Under the pieces are notes generated by a model. The model was not told the origin of the DNA and made no database searches. It saw nothing but the letters and a program-made list of their open reading frames with translations. 64,000 bases of DNA from Actinoplanes octamycinicus (GTDB taxonomy: Bacteria > Actinomycetota > Actinomycetes > Mycobacteriales > Micromonosporaceae), in contig NZ_JACHNB010000001.1 of assembly GCF_014205225.1 (NCBI RefSeq), positions 10,025,501 through 10,089,500 on the forward strand, given 5' to 3'. Positions 56,398 through 64,000 of the stretch are shown one piece after another (within the stretch, counting starts at the first letter, position 1; each line of letters begins with the position of its first letter). Position numbers and translations under genes: made by a program.

Positions 56398-57718
56398 CGA
56401 GGACGTCGGGGGCGGGGCTTCGCGGGAGCAGGAGCCGCAGGCCACGGCCTTGCGGGGCGAGGCTTCGGGGGCCGAGTCCGCGCAGGCCGCGGCCTTGCGG
56501 GACGGGGTTTCTCGGGACGGGGCTTCGCGGGGCGAGGCTTCGCGGGACGGGGCTTCGCGGGAGCGGCTTCGGCGGTGGCGGCTTGTGCTCGGTGGGCCCG
56601 CCGAGGAGTCGCTGGGCAAGGCTGAGGGGCGGGACGGGCAGATGGACGCGGCGCTGGCCGCGCTCTACGACGCGGGTGGGGACGGGACCGGGACCCCGGC
56701 CAAGCGGTCGGCCGGGCTGGGCGGGTCGGCGCCGAAGGTGGCGCGGTGGCTGGGCGACATCCGGGAGTATTTTCCGAGCACGGTCGTGCAGGTCATGCAG
56801 GCCGACGCGATCGAGCGGCTGGACCTGACCCGGCTGCTGCTGGAGCCCGAGATGCTGGCCGCGGTCGAGCCGGACGTGCACCTGGTCGGCACGCTGCTCT
56901 CACTGAACCGGGTGATGCCGGAGGCCACCAAGGACGCCGCGCGGCAGGTCGTGCGCACGGTGGTCGAGCAGTTGGAGCGCCGGATCGCGCAGCAGACCCG
57001 GGCCGCCGTGTCCGGGGCGCTGAACCGGGCCGCCCGGATCAACCGGCCCCGGCAGGCCGACATCGACTGGGACCGGACGATCCGCGCCAACCTCAAGCAC
57101 TACCAGGCCGAGCACCGCACGGTGATCCCGGAGCGGCTGATCGGGTACGGGCGGCGCACCACCGCGGTGCAGCGCGACGTGATCCTCTGCGTGGACCAGT
57201 CCGGCTCGATGGCCGCGTCGGTGGTGTTCTCCGGGGTGTTCGCGGCGGTGCTGGCGTCGATGCGGTCGCTGCGCACGTCGCTGGTCGTCTTCGACACCGC
57301 GGTGGTGGACCTGACCGAGCAGCTCAGCGATCCGGTCGAGGTGCTGTTCGGGACGCAGCTCGGCGGCGGGACGGACATCAACCGGGCGATCGGCTACAGC
57401 CAGCAGTTGATCACCCGGCCGCGGGACAGCATCTTCGTGCTGATCAGTGACCTCTACGAGGGTGGGGTGCGGGCCGACATGCTGCGCCGGGTCGCCGAGA
57501 TGACGGCGGCCGGGGTGCAGGTGGTGGTGCTGCTGGCGCTCTCCGACGAGGGGGCTCCGGCGTACGACCACGAGAACGCGGCGGCGCTGGCGGCGCTCGG
57601 GGTGCCGGCGTTCGCGTGCACCCCGGACGCGTTCCCGGAGCTGATGGCGGCGGCGATCGAGCGGCGGGATCTGACGGCGTTCGCCGCCCGGTTCGCCGAT
57701 CAGAAGGCGTCGGGCTGA
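56390..57718 (+). CDS. VWA-domain protein (MIDAS type)
   Basis: About 442 aa. The first 60 residues are low-complexity (four 15-bp repeats encode DGASR-like pentapeptides). The conserved part starts at LRRWRLVLGG. The VWA fold has a complete metal-ion site: Asp269-x-Ser-x-Ser in CVDQSGSMAAS, Thr in GGGTDINR and Asp in LISDLYEGG. With MoxR it should form a chaperone-like pair. It is the last gene of the operon. In-frame ATG 56312 would give a longer product. Confidence 0.85.
   Translation: MADEDVGGGASREQEPQATALRGEASGAESAQAAALRDGVSRDGASRGEASRDGASRERLRRWRLVLGGPAEESLGKAEGRDGQMDAALAALYDAGGDGTGTPAKRSAGLGGSAPKVARWLGDIREYFPSTVVQVMQADAIERLDLTRLLLEPEMLAAVEPDVHLVGTLLSLNRVMPEATKDAARQVVRTVVEQLERRIAQQTRAAVSGALNRAARINRPRQADIDWDRTIRANLKHYQAEHRTVIPERLIGYGRRTTAVQRDVILCVDQSGSMAASVVFSGVFAAVLASMRSLRTSLVVFDTAVVDLTEQLSDPVEVLFGTQLGGGTDINRAIGYSQQLITRPRDSIFVLISDLYEGGVRADMLRRVAEMTAAGVQVVVLLALSDEGAPAYDHENAAALAALGVPAFACTPDAFPELMAAAIERRDLTAFAARFADQKASG
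56498..56557 (+). repeat. Four copies of a 15-bp unit in the VWA leader
   Basis: cgggacggggcttcg-type units at 56498, 56513, 56528 and 56543 encode pentapeptides such as DGASR and GEASR in the disordered N-terminus of the VWA protein. Confidence 0.75.
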
Positions 57719-57780
57719 GGCGGGGGCGGGATCAGCGGGAGCGGTTTCCGCCGGATGACGGGCGCGGGCTGCCCGCTGGG

Positions 57781-58180
57781 CAGTGCCCGGGGCCATGCGG
57801 CGACGTGCCGGGCGGGAGCTGCTCGCTGGGCAGCGCCCGAGACCATGCGGCGACGTGCCGGGCGGGAGCTGCTCGCTGGGCAGCGCCCGAGACCATGCGG
57901 CGACGTGCCGGGCGGGAGCTGCTCGCTGGGCAGCGCCCGAGACCATGCGGCGACGTGCCGGGCGGGAGCTGCTCGCTGGGCAGCGCCCGAGACCATGCGG
58001 CGACGTGCCGGGCGGGAGCTGCTCGCTGGGCAGCGCCCGAGACCATGCGGCGACGTGCCGGGCGGGAGCTGCTCGCTGGGCAGCGCCCGAGACCATGCGG
58101 CGACGTGCCGGGCGGGAACTGCTCGCCGGGCAGTGCCCGAGGCCATGTGGCGGCTTGCCGGGCGGGTTGCCTGGACGGCG
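57781..58180. repeat. 50-bp tandem repeat array, eight copies
   Basis: Units start at 57781, 57831, 57881, 57931, 57981, 58031, 58081 and 58131. The middle ones are identical (cagcgcccgagaccatgcgg, then cgacgtgccgggcgggagct and gctcgctggg); the outer ones have diverged. They are joined head to tail with no spacers, so this is not CRISPR. The array fills the 530-bp gap between the VWA and TM2 genes. A 50-bp period is not a multiple of three, so it is not coding. Confidence 0.92.
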
Positions 58181-58248
58181 GGGTCCGGGCGTACCGAAAA
58201 TGGGCCGGGCCCGGAATGGTTGTTCCGGGCCCGGTGGGAGCGGCGGCG

Positions 58249-58488
58249 TCAGGCGACGACGATGCCGTTCTTGGCGTTGACCTCGCGCACCTGGCTGGGC
58301 AGGGTGAACAGGTCGATCAGGCAGCCGATGCCGAAGAAGCCGCCGAGGGTGAAGATGTACAGCACGCCGCGGCCGGTCTTGCCGAGGTAGAACTGGTGGA
58401 CGCCGATGACGCCGAAGAAGAACCAGAGCACGTAGGCGAGGCCCACCTGCTTCGGGGTGGCCGTGACCACCTGCGCGGGCTGGGACAT
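58249..58488 (-). CDS. TM2-domain membrane protein
   Basis: 79 aa with GAGGAG 6 nt before the ATG. The TM2 pattern is clear: two helices (VGLAYVLWFFFGVIGVHQFY and VLYIFTLGGFFGIGCLIDLF) joined by LGKTGRG, with the family's G-x-H-x-F-Y-L-G motif in GVHQFYLG. The N-terminal tail MSQPAQVVTATPKQ is short. TM2 proteins are small inner-membrane proteins of unclear role. Confidence 0.9.
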   Translation of the reverse strand: MSQPAQVVTATPKQVGLAYVLWFFFGVIGVHQFYLGKTGRGVLYIFTLGGFFGIGCLIDLFTLPSQVREVNAKNGIVVA

Positions 58489-58726
58489 GTATGTCTCCTC
58501 AGGAGAAGTCGTTCCGGGGGACGTGTGACCTTTCAAGATCAACACGGCCCCTGAGGATACGGGCTCCGCTGATGCCGCGGTAGATCGATAAAGCGGGCAG
58601 TCGATGGACTATCGGTAACCACCACACAACGCGGGCGCGCCTTCTGCCACGATCGCCGGTCGGGCCATGCCGGCAGCCTTCGGCACCGGCCGCGGAGGGC
58701 GGCGCCGGGGTGAATCGTCGGTGGCC

Positions 58727-58816
58727 GGACGGCGCGGCGGGCGGTCACCCGCGGCCGGACGGCACGGCGGGCGGTCACCCGCGGCCGGACGGCACGGCGG
58801 GCGGTCATCGGTGGCC
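58727..58816. repeat. Three copies of a 30-bp unit
   Basis: ggacggcacggcgggcggtc units begin at 58727, 58757 and 58787. They lie at the 3' end of the kinase gene and extend into the 316-bp gap. The gap otherwise holds only the upstream region of the TM2 gene. Confidence 0.75.
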
Positions 58817-59389
58817 GGTGGCGCAGCGGGGGCAGCGGTCCGGGCATGAGGTGCGGGCCGGTGCGGCGGCCAGGCCGCTCGTGCGCAGGATCAGGTCGAC
58901 GGCGGACTCCAGGTCGGACTGCTCCGGGATGACCTGTTCGCCGGGGACGCCCAGCAGGTCCCAAGGGTGGTACCAGTCGCGCATCTCCTCGGCGGTCACC
59001 GGGATCGGCTCGGGGCGGCGCCGGTGGCGGCGGACGGTCTCGTCGAAGGAGACGTCGAGGAAGTAGGCGGCGGACGGCCCCGGATGGCCGGCGATCAGGT
59101 CGCGGACGGCGTCGCCGTAGCGGCCGGTCCACAGGATGCCCTCGAGGACCACGTGATATCCGCCGTCCAGCGCGGCGCGGGCCGTCGTGGCGATGAAGCG
59201 CGGCGCCACCGGATCCGGGCCGGTGTCGTGTTCGCGCAGGATGATCCGGCGCAGGTGGTCCTGCTCGATCAGGGCGCAGCCGCGGCCGTACCGGCGGCGG
59301 ACCTCGCGGGCGGTCGTGGTCTTGCCGCTGCCCGAGTTGCCGCGGATCACGACCAGCGTCGGGTAAGGACTCAGCATATCGGCAGACAT
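58805..59389 (-). CDS. P-loop kinase-like ATPase
   Basis: 194 aa. Walker A is GNSGSGKTT near residue 18, and an Asp follows in EQDHLRRIILRE. DGGYHVVLEGILW and YFLDVSFDETVRRHRRRP fit the small-molecule kinase (AAA_33/zeta-toxin-like) pattern. The end has a CPDRCPRC cluster that may bind zinc. Possible substrates include a nucleoside, antibiotic or sugar. It diverges from a methyltransferase 59 bp away. Confidence 0.8.
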   Translation of the reverse strand: MSADMLSPYPTLVVIRGNSGSGKTTTAREVRRRYGRGCALIEQDHLRRIILREHDTGPDPVAPRFIATTARAALDGGYHVVLEGILWTGRYGDAVRDLIAGHPGPSAAYFLDVSFDETVRRHRRRPEPIPVTAEEMRDWYHPWDLLGVPGEQVIPEQSDLESAVDLILRTSGLAAAPARTSCPDRCPRCATGHR

Positions 59390-59412
59390 TACTAAAAACT
59401 GGTCGGCAGGTC

Positions 59413-59441
59413 GTGACAGGCGCGCGGGTGGTAACTAGCGT
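59413..59441 (+). promoter_or_regulatory. Promoter of the methyltransferase, likely leaderless
   Basis: GTGACA (59413-59418) and TAGCGT (59436-59441) are 17 bp apart. The ATG at 59449 follows the -10 by 7 bp, so the mRNA would begin at or near its start codon. Confidence 0.6.
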
Positions 59442-59448
59442 AGTGCCT

Positions 59449-60189
59449 ATGAATCCTTACTGGCAGGAGTCGTGGGATCGTCAGCAGGAAGCGTTCATGC
59501 CGGACCGGGAGCACCGGTTCGACACCATGCTGACCGCCGTCGCGGCGGTCACCGGAGGTGCGCCGCCGCGGCTGCTCGACCTGGCCGGCGGCACCGGGTC
59601 GATCAGCCTGCGGACGCTGGCCCGCTTCCCGGGCGCACGGGTCACCGTCCTTGACCAGGACCCGGTGCTGCTGGCCATTGCGGAGGGTTCGCTGAGCGGC
59701 CGGGCCACCGTCATCGACGCCGATCTGGGCGATGCGGGCTGGCGGGCCAAGTTGCCGCACGACGGGTTCGACGCGGTGCTGACCGCGACCGCGTTGCACT
59801 GGCTGCCCGCCGAGCGGACCAGCGCGCTGTATGCCGAGATCCGGGAGGTGCTGCGGCCGGACGGGATCTTCGTGAACGCCGACTACATGCCGGACGAGGA
59901 GCTGCCGGACTTCTCCCGCCGTCTGGCCGACCAGGCGCGGGCCGAGCGGAACGCGCGGTATGCGGCCGGCGCGGCGCTGTCGTGGACGGACTGGTGGGCG
60001 CGGGCGGCGGCCGACGAGGCGCTGGCCGGCAAGGTCGCGGAGCGGGAGCGGATCTATCCGGCCGGGCACGCGGCGGAGTGGAATCCGCCGGCGGCCTGGC
60101 ACCTGGACGCGCTGCGGGCGGCCGGATATCGGGAATGCGGCCTGCTCTGGCGCGGCGGAACCGACGCCGCGGTCCTCGGCGTCCGCTGA
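59449..60189 (+). CDS. Class I SAM-dependent methyltransferase
   Basis: 246 aa. SAM motif I is LLDLAGGTGSISLRTLARFP, the acidic residue is in VTVLDQDPVLL, and motif IV reads FDAVLTATALHWLPAERTSA. A post-motif VLRPDGIFVNADYM follows. The substrate is not indicated. Its stop lies inside the first unit of a 26-bp repeat array. Confidence 0.88.
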   Translation: MNPYWQESWDRQQEAFMPDREHRFDTMLTAVAAVTGGAPPRLLDLAGGTGSISLRTLARFPGARVTVLDQDPVLLAIAEGSLSGRATVIDADLGDAGWRAKLPHDGFDAVLTATALHWLPAERTSALYAEIREVLRPDGIFVNADYMPDEELPDFSRRLADQARAERNARYAAGAALSWTDWWARAAADEALAGKVAERERIYPAGHAAEWNPPAAWHLDALRAAGYRECGLLWRGGTDAAVLGVR

Positions 60190-60419
60190 TCAAGCAGGCC
60201 GAGCGGATCGGCTGACCAAGCGAGCCGAGCGGATCCGCTGACCAAGCGAGCCGAGCCGGTCCACTGACCAAACTGGCCAAGCCGGCCCGCTGACCGAACG
60301 AGCCGAGCGGGTCCGCTGACCAAGCGAGCCGAGCCGGTCCACTGACCAAACTGGCCGAGCCGGCCCGCTGACCGAACGAGCCGAGCGGCTCCGCTGACCG
60401 AGCGAGCGGACCCGGCCGG
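60186..60419. repeat. Nine copies of a 26-bp unit with 78-bp higher order
   Basis: Units of the type ctgaccaagcgagccgagcg begin every 26 bp from 60186 to 60394. Three unit subtypes follow in fixed order and the trio repeats (60238-60315 and 60316-60393), giving a 78-bp higher-order period. The array begins within the last codons of the methyltransferase gene and runs to 30 bp from the DUF4142 stop. Confidence 0.88.
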
Positions 60420-60449
60420 GATGACGGCCCGGCCGGATCCGCCGCGGCA

Positions 60450-61001
60450 TCAGTGCGTGCGCCCGCCGGCGTCCACATATCCGGCCATGCCCTCGGCCGC
60501 CGCGGCGGCCCGCAGCTCCTGCTGGTGCCGAGTGATGACCGGCACGGCTTTCTCGGCGAGGTCCTGCACCGCCTCCACCGACCCGTTCGCCACCTGGTCG
60601 GCCGCCATCTCGTGCACCTCGCGGTGACCGGCCAGCTGGGTGGAGATGAAGTACTCGTCGAAGGTGTCCGCCCCGGCGATCTGGTACCGCCGGGCCAGCG
60701 CCTGCTGCTCCTCGGTCGGCGCGTCGGGCAGCGAGATCCGCATGCTGCGCGCGATCGCGGTGAGGTCGGCGTCCATGTAGATGTGATCGCGCATCAGGTT
60801 CCCGGCGATCTTCTTGACCGCCGGGTCGGTGGTCTTCTGGAAGGCGATCCGCCCGGCGGCGATCTCGGCGAGGTTCGACTGGTGTGCCGCGCGGAGGAAC
60901 TCGACGTCCTGGTCGGACGGTCCGTCGGCGCGGGCCGCGGTGGCGGGCAGGAGCAGCAGACCGGCAGCACCCAGCGCCGCCGCCATACGACGAATAATCA
61001 T
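60450..61001 (-). CDS. Secreted DUF4142 protein (ferritin-like fold)
   Basis: 183 aa. A signal peptide (MIIRRMAAALGAAGLLLLPA, cleavage after ATAARA) leads to the helical DUF4142 body: DQDVEFLRAAHQSNLAEIAA, KIAGNLMRDHIYMDADL, and a closing helix with VITRHQQELRAAA. His/Glu/Asp positions resemble a four-helix ferritin-like bundle, but a metal site is not certain. GAGGAG lies upstream. The exported protein probably works outside the membrane, perhaps in stress. Confidence 0.85.
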   Translation of the reverse strand: MIIRRMAAALGAAGLLLLPATAARADGPSDQDVEFLRAAHQSNLAEIAAGRIAFQKTTDPAVKKIAGNLMRDHIYMDADLTAIARSMRISLPDAPTEEQQALARRYQIAGADTFDEYFISTQLAGHREVHEMAADQVANGSVEAVQDLAEKAVPVITRHQQELRAAAAAEGMAGYVDAGGRTH

Positions 61002-61111
61002 ACTTTTCTCCTCGAATAGGTAATTTGCACCCTAACGAGGACAAGCGGCGGGCATCACCGTTTCCGCACAACTGGGATCACCGGCATCGGCGGGATCAAA
61101 CCCGCGAGGAT

Positions 61112-61330
61112 TCACTGCGTCCAGCGCAGGAAGCGCTCGAACAGGTCCGAGGCCGGGGTGTGCGGCATGTCGCGGGCCGCCTCCTCGAGGAAGTCCCACA
61201 TCAGCACGGCCAGCTTCACCTGCCCGTGCTCCCGGGTCAGCCGGGCCCGGGCCGGTTCGCAGGGCCATGGATCACCGCAGGCGCGGCAGTCCCAGGACGG
61301 CCGGGCCGGGAGGTGCTCCACCTCGGTCAT
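61112..61330 (-). CDS. Conserved small protein with CxxC motif
   Basis: 72 aa starting MTEVEHLPARPSWDCRACGD. Cys15, Cys18 and Cys24 in DCRACGDPWPC suggest a metal or disulphide site. A helical second half (ARLTREHGQVKLAVLMWDFL) follows. Proteins with this opening are common in actinobacteria, and I recall no proven role. The start is set by family pattern. Confidence 0.62.
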   Translation of the reverse strand: MTEVEHLPARPSWDCRACGDPWPCEPARARLTREHGQVKLAVLMWDFLEEAARDMPHTPASDLFERFLRWTQ

Positions 61331-61612
61331 CGCCGCACCACGCTGTGCCACACATGGCCTCCCTCCGGGCCCCGGGCACGCGGGACGGCCCCCGGATCCG
61401 CCCGCCAACGCACCCGTGCACCACACGATCCGCGTACCGATATCCGGGGTCAACCGGCAGCGGGCGACCCTCCCTCTCCGGGTGACGGCAGCGACCGGAA
61501 GCCGACAGAACCGAGCCATTCGCGATTCACCCATTTCCACCCTTCATGTCCTGATATTTGCGAGGATGAAGCTTCATATCCGGAGCGGCCCGCAGACACG
61601 GAGGACGGTGAC

Positions 61613-62296
61613 ATGGCTGGTGAGGACCAGGACGGCCCGGCACCGCAGGGCAGTCTCTACGCCTCCGCCGCAGCCGTCGCCCCGTCCCGCCGCTCCCTGC
61701 GCCGCCGCCAGGCGATCGTCGCGCTCGCCGGGGCGGCCGCCATCCTGGCCGGTGGCGCCTTCCTCGGCACGCAGCTGATCGACGGGCGGCAACCGACGCT
61801 CCCGCAGCCGGCCGCCCTGGCCCCGCAACCCCCGCCGTCCCCCTCGGCGCCACCCACCGAGGAACCGCCGCCGCAGCTCGGCGCCAAACCGACCCTGGGT
61901 GCCGCCCGCGCCAAGCTGAGCCCGGTGCCGAGTCCGACCCTGGACGAGGAGCTGCTCGCCGGCGCCAGCCTGGCCGCGCTGGATCGGCAAGTCACCGAGC
62001 GGACCGAGACCACCCGGGACGGCAGCATCCGGATCACCACGGCCCGGTACGACCTGACCGGGCAGGGCCGGCTGGCCCTGGTCGCCGATCAGGGCACGAT
62101 GGCCGGTTCCGCGCACTGCACCAACCGGGTCCGGCCGGCCGCCGGCGCGACCGCCACCGAGCGCCCGAACCTGCTGCTCTGCTGGCGCACCTCGCCCACC
62201 CGCAGCGTGGTGACGCTGGCGGTGAACCGGAGCGGCCGCCCGGCGGCGAGCGGAAGTGTCGCGGTGATCGAGCGCGAGTGGGCCGCACTCGACTGA
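61613..62296 (+). CDS. Membrane-anchored protein, paralogue of the next gene
   Basis: 227 aa with GGAGG before the ATG. A basic cytoplasmic segment (APSRRSLRRRQ) and helix (AIVALAGAAAILAGGAFLGT) give an N-in anchor. A Pro/Ala-rich linker then leads to an outer domain with ARYDLTGQGRLAL, CTNRV, LLLCWRTSPTRSVVTLAV and EREWAAL. Two Cys in the domain may pair. The same domain recurs in the gene at 62407. Function unknown. The upstream 282-bp region holds a perfect palindrome ATGAAGCTTCAT at 61566-61577. Confidence 0.75.
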   Translation: MAGEDQDGPAPQGSLYASAAAVAPSRRSLRRRQAIVALAGAAAILAGGAFLGTQLIDGRQPTLPQPAALAPQPPPSPSAPPTEEPPPQLGAKPTLGAARAKLSPVPSPTLDEELLAGASLAALDRQVTERTETTRDGSIRITTARYDLTGQGRLALVADQGTMAGSAHCTNRVRPAAGATATERPNLLLCWRTSPTRSVVTLAVNRSGRPAASGSVAVIEREWAALD

Positions 62297-62406
62297 CAAT
62301 TGGCTGAATATTGCCCGATCTTGCCCCGATATGAACCTTTCTCCGAAACCATAGGTCCGCGACGACGCAAGGAAGACGCGACGACATGACCCGCGAAGGA
62401 AACGAC

Positions 62407-63150
62407 ATGGCCAACGTTGACGAGAACCAGCCGGCTACGGACGGTCCCCAGCAGCCCCGGCGCCGGCGCGGTCTGATCATCGCCACCGGCGCCGCGGCGC
62501 TCGCGGTCGGCGGGCTGGTGGCGCTGCAGATCGCGCCGGACCGGCAGACGGACCTCGCCCAGCCCAACACGCTGAACGGCCTGGTGCCCCCGTCGGTGAG
62601 CGCGGCTCCGGCCGAGGCGAGCCCGTCGGCCGGGACCGGCTCGGCGGCACCGGACGCCGGCACCACCGCGCGCGGGAACGCGCTGGGCGTGGAGACCGGG
62701 ACCGCCACGCCGAAGGCGACCACGAGCATGAGCGTCCAGGAGGAGATCGAGGCCGCCCGGGACGCCGCGGCCAAGGCCGGCTACCCGCTCAAGCGCCCCC
62801 TCCAGCCGAAGCCGAAGACGAACGCGAGCGGCCCGGTCGAGGTCACCAACAAGGGGACGCTCAAGGAGGACGGCGCCACCCTGCGGACGGTCTCCGCCCG
62901 GTACGACCTGACCGGTCAGCGCGAGCTGCTCTGGACGGCCGGCGAGTCGAAGAAGGTCGGCAAGGCCGAGTGCACCCAGACGTTCCGGTTCGACAACGAC
63001 AGCAAGCCGAAGGAGCGCTCCACCATGCTGCTCTGCTGGCGCACCTCGGACGCCAAGAGCGTGCTGACCGTGGCGGTCACGATGAAGGGCCGGCCGTCGG
63101 CCAAGAAGACGGTCGCCGCCCTGGAGAAGAAGTGGAAGCAGATGGGCTGA
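62407..63150 (+). CDS. Membrane-anchored protein, paralogue of the previous gene
   Basis: 247 aa from ATG 62407, with GAAGGA 6 nt upstream; ATG 62386 is in frame. It has a basic start (PRRRRG), a helix (LIIATGAAALAVGGLVALQI) and a long Pro/Ala/Thr linker. The outer domain has ARYDLTGQRELLW, CTQTF, MLLCWRTSDAKSVLTVAV and LEKKWKQM, closely matching the paralogue. The pair arose by duplication. Function unknown. Confidence 0.78.
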   Translation: MANVDENQPATDGPQQPRRRRGLIIATGAAALAVGGLVALQIAPDRQTDLAQPNTLNGLVPPSVSAAPAEASPSAGTGSAAPDAGTTARGNALGVETGTATPKATTSMSVQEEIEAARDAAAKAGYPLKRPLQPKPKTNASGPVEVTNKGTLKEDGATLRTVSARYDLTGQRELLWTAGESKKVGKAECTQTFRFDNDSKPKERSTMLLCWRTSDAKSVLTVAVTMKGRPSAKKTVAALEKKWKQMG

Positions 63151-63166
63151 CCGGGGGAAACGACGA

Positions 63167-63195
63167 GGTCCGGGGTGGCGGCGCCACCCCGGACC
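63167..63195. terminator. Shared terminator between convergent genes
   Basis: GGTCCGGGGTGGC (63167-63179) pairs with GCCACCCCGGACC (63183-63195) around a 3-nt loop. It lies between the paralogue stop and the partial protease stop. Confidence 0.75.
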
Positions 63196-63220
63196 TGGTC
63201 TGTCGTTCCGGCGGGAGATG

Positions 63221-64000
63221 TCAGGCGGCGACGGCCGCGCTGGTCACCCCGAGGATCCCGGTGCTGTCCGGCACCACGACCCGGTACTTGCGGCCGCTCA
63301 CCGCGCCGCTGACCGTCACCTTCGCGGCGGCCGGGTACGTGATCGCCTGCACCCACTGGTTGTTCACCAGCTGCTCGACCACCACGGTCTGCCCGTTGAC
63401 CCCGCCGAGCTGGACGCTGAGCGTGCCCTTAGCGGTACGGGTGACCGTCGCCGTGGCCCGCACCGTGTAGCTCGACACCGGCGAGACCGCGACCAGGTTG
63501 GTCGCCGAGGCGGCCACCTTGACCTGGACCTGGAAGCCCTTGGTCGCGGACCGGGTGACCGGCACCGTGCCACTGGTCGTGGTCACCACGTCGCCGCACT
63601 TCTCGGTGCCGCCGGTCTCGGTCACGCAGACCGACACCGTCTTGCGCGCCCACGCCTTGCCCGCCGCGGTCACCGTGAACGTGGTGGCGGTCGAGGTGCC
63701 GTACTTGACCTCGCGCGTCGTCACGTTCGACTTGATGGCCAGGGTGGCCGGCGCCGCGGTGGTGCTGGGCGTCGGGGAGGCCGACTTCGACGGAGACGGG
63801 GCGGACGAGGACGGGGCCGGAGCCGGCGACGACGAGGTGGACGACGGGGACGGCGCCACCGACAGCGACGGCGCGGCGGTCGGAGCGGCGGTCGGAGCGG
63901 CGGTGGGCGCCGAGGTCGGGGCGGTCACGGCCGCCAAGGCCGCCACGGCGTTCACCCGGCCGTACCCGAAATCGTTGTCCTTGCCGGCGGTCCCGAGGTC
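63221..64000 (-). CDS. Secreted subtilisin-like protease, 3' part only
   Basis: The frame runs off the right edge. The first visible residues, DLGTAGKDNDFGYGRVNAVA, are the end of an S8 catalytic domain (the GxGRVNA pattern). A Thr/Ser/Pro/Ala-rich linker of about 75 residues follows, then a beta-sandwich domain with TREVKYGTSTATTFTVTAAG and a terminal VVVPDSTGILGVTSAAVAA. The linker and outer domain suggest secretion with a cell-wall or substrate-binding module. The signal peptide and triad are outside the window. Confidence 0.72.
   Translation of the reverse strand, partial: DLGTAGKDNDFGYGRVNAVAALAAVTAPTSAPTAAPTAAPTAAPSLSVAPSPSSTSSSPAPAPSSSAPSPSKSASPTPSTTAAPATLAIKSNVTTREVKYGTSTATTFTVTAAGKAWARKTVSVCVTETGGTEKCGDVVTTTSGTVPVTRSATKGFQVQVKVAASATNLVAVSPVSSYTVRATATVTRTAKGTLSVQLGGVNGQTVVVEQLVNNQWVQAITYPAAAKVTVSGAVSGRKYRVVVPDSTGILGVTSAAVAA

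Noticed and set aside
57700..58146. Protein-coding frames of 100-165 aa through the 50-bp array on both strands
   Set aside because: They are open only because the repeat lacks stops in all frames. The 50-bp period shifts the frame each copy and there is no ribosome site or domain.
57781..58180. CRISPR array
   Set aside because: The 50-bp units are contiguous with no unique spacers, and no cas genes are near.

Overview
The window is high-GC actinobacterial DNA, most likely from Actinoplanes or a close relative in the Micromonosporaceae. This is inferred from codon bias, from gene families typical of that group (two very large LuxR/AAA regulators, a WhiG/FliA-type sigma factor, many lipoproteins, a mycothiol-era glutathionyl-hydroquinone-reductase-like protein) and from frequent GTG and TTG starts. 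I see no rRNA or tRNA gene, transposase, prophage, CRISPR array or biosynthetic cluster. It looks like a chromosomal segment rather than a plasmid or island.

Layout. Positions 1-13,300 hold a HelD-type RNA polymerase-associated helicase (minus), a lipoprotein, a FliA/WhiG sigma factor, a DEAD-box RNA helicase, a YceI-like protein, a 1,082-aa AAA/LuxR regulator, a permuted papain-like hydrolase, a 56-aa membrane protein, an App1-like phosphatase and two membrane-anchored unknowns. Positions 13,380-23,800 hold a sirtuin and then a sugar-uptake locus: LacI regulator with palindromic operators, family-5 solute-binding lipoprotein, ATPase, two permeases, second ATPase, GH1 beta-glucosidase, and a coupled methyltransferase. 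Positions 23,800-27,000 hold an aldo/keto reductase behind a MerR-type promoter, a divergent cupin/MarR pair sharing operators, a HAD-like protein and a PH-like protein. Positions 27,200-31,811 hold parC and parE (topoisomerase IV type). Then come a class III cyclase with altered active-site residues diverging from a second AAA/LuxR regulator, a DUF5995 protein, and a response regulator, histidine kinase and lipoprotein operon.

Positions 39,400-43,300 are the most unusual part: a 505-aa Gln/Gly repeat protein with glycine-zipper-like units, a 69-aa protein resembling a subtilisin propeptide, and a subtilisin-like protease without a signal peptide, all on one strand. I propose this as a candidate protease, inhibitor and substrate system. 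A structured non-coding RNA candidate follows at about 43,700-43,895. Next are an exonuclease-like protein that seems to have lost its catalytic residues (with a BRCT domain), a GST-like protein, and a cassette resembling type VII secretion substrates (YbaB-like, NHL beta-propeller, WXG100-like, LXG-like). A tightly overlapping SWIM / MoxR / DUF5682 / VWA operon fills 49,775-57,718. The right end holds a TM2 protein, a P-loop kinase, a methyltransferase, a DUF4142 protein, two tandem paralogous membrane-anchored proteins, and the 3' part of a secreted subtilisin that runs off the window.

A second theme is tandem repeats. At least eleven minisatellite-like arrays, with units of 15 to 99 bp, lie in intergenic regions, gene leaders and low-complexity coding segments. 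They create many spurious open frames in all six readings, and I left those out. All function calls come from reading motifs by eye. No database search was run.
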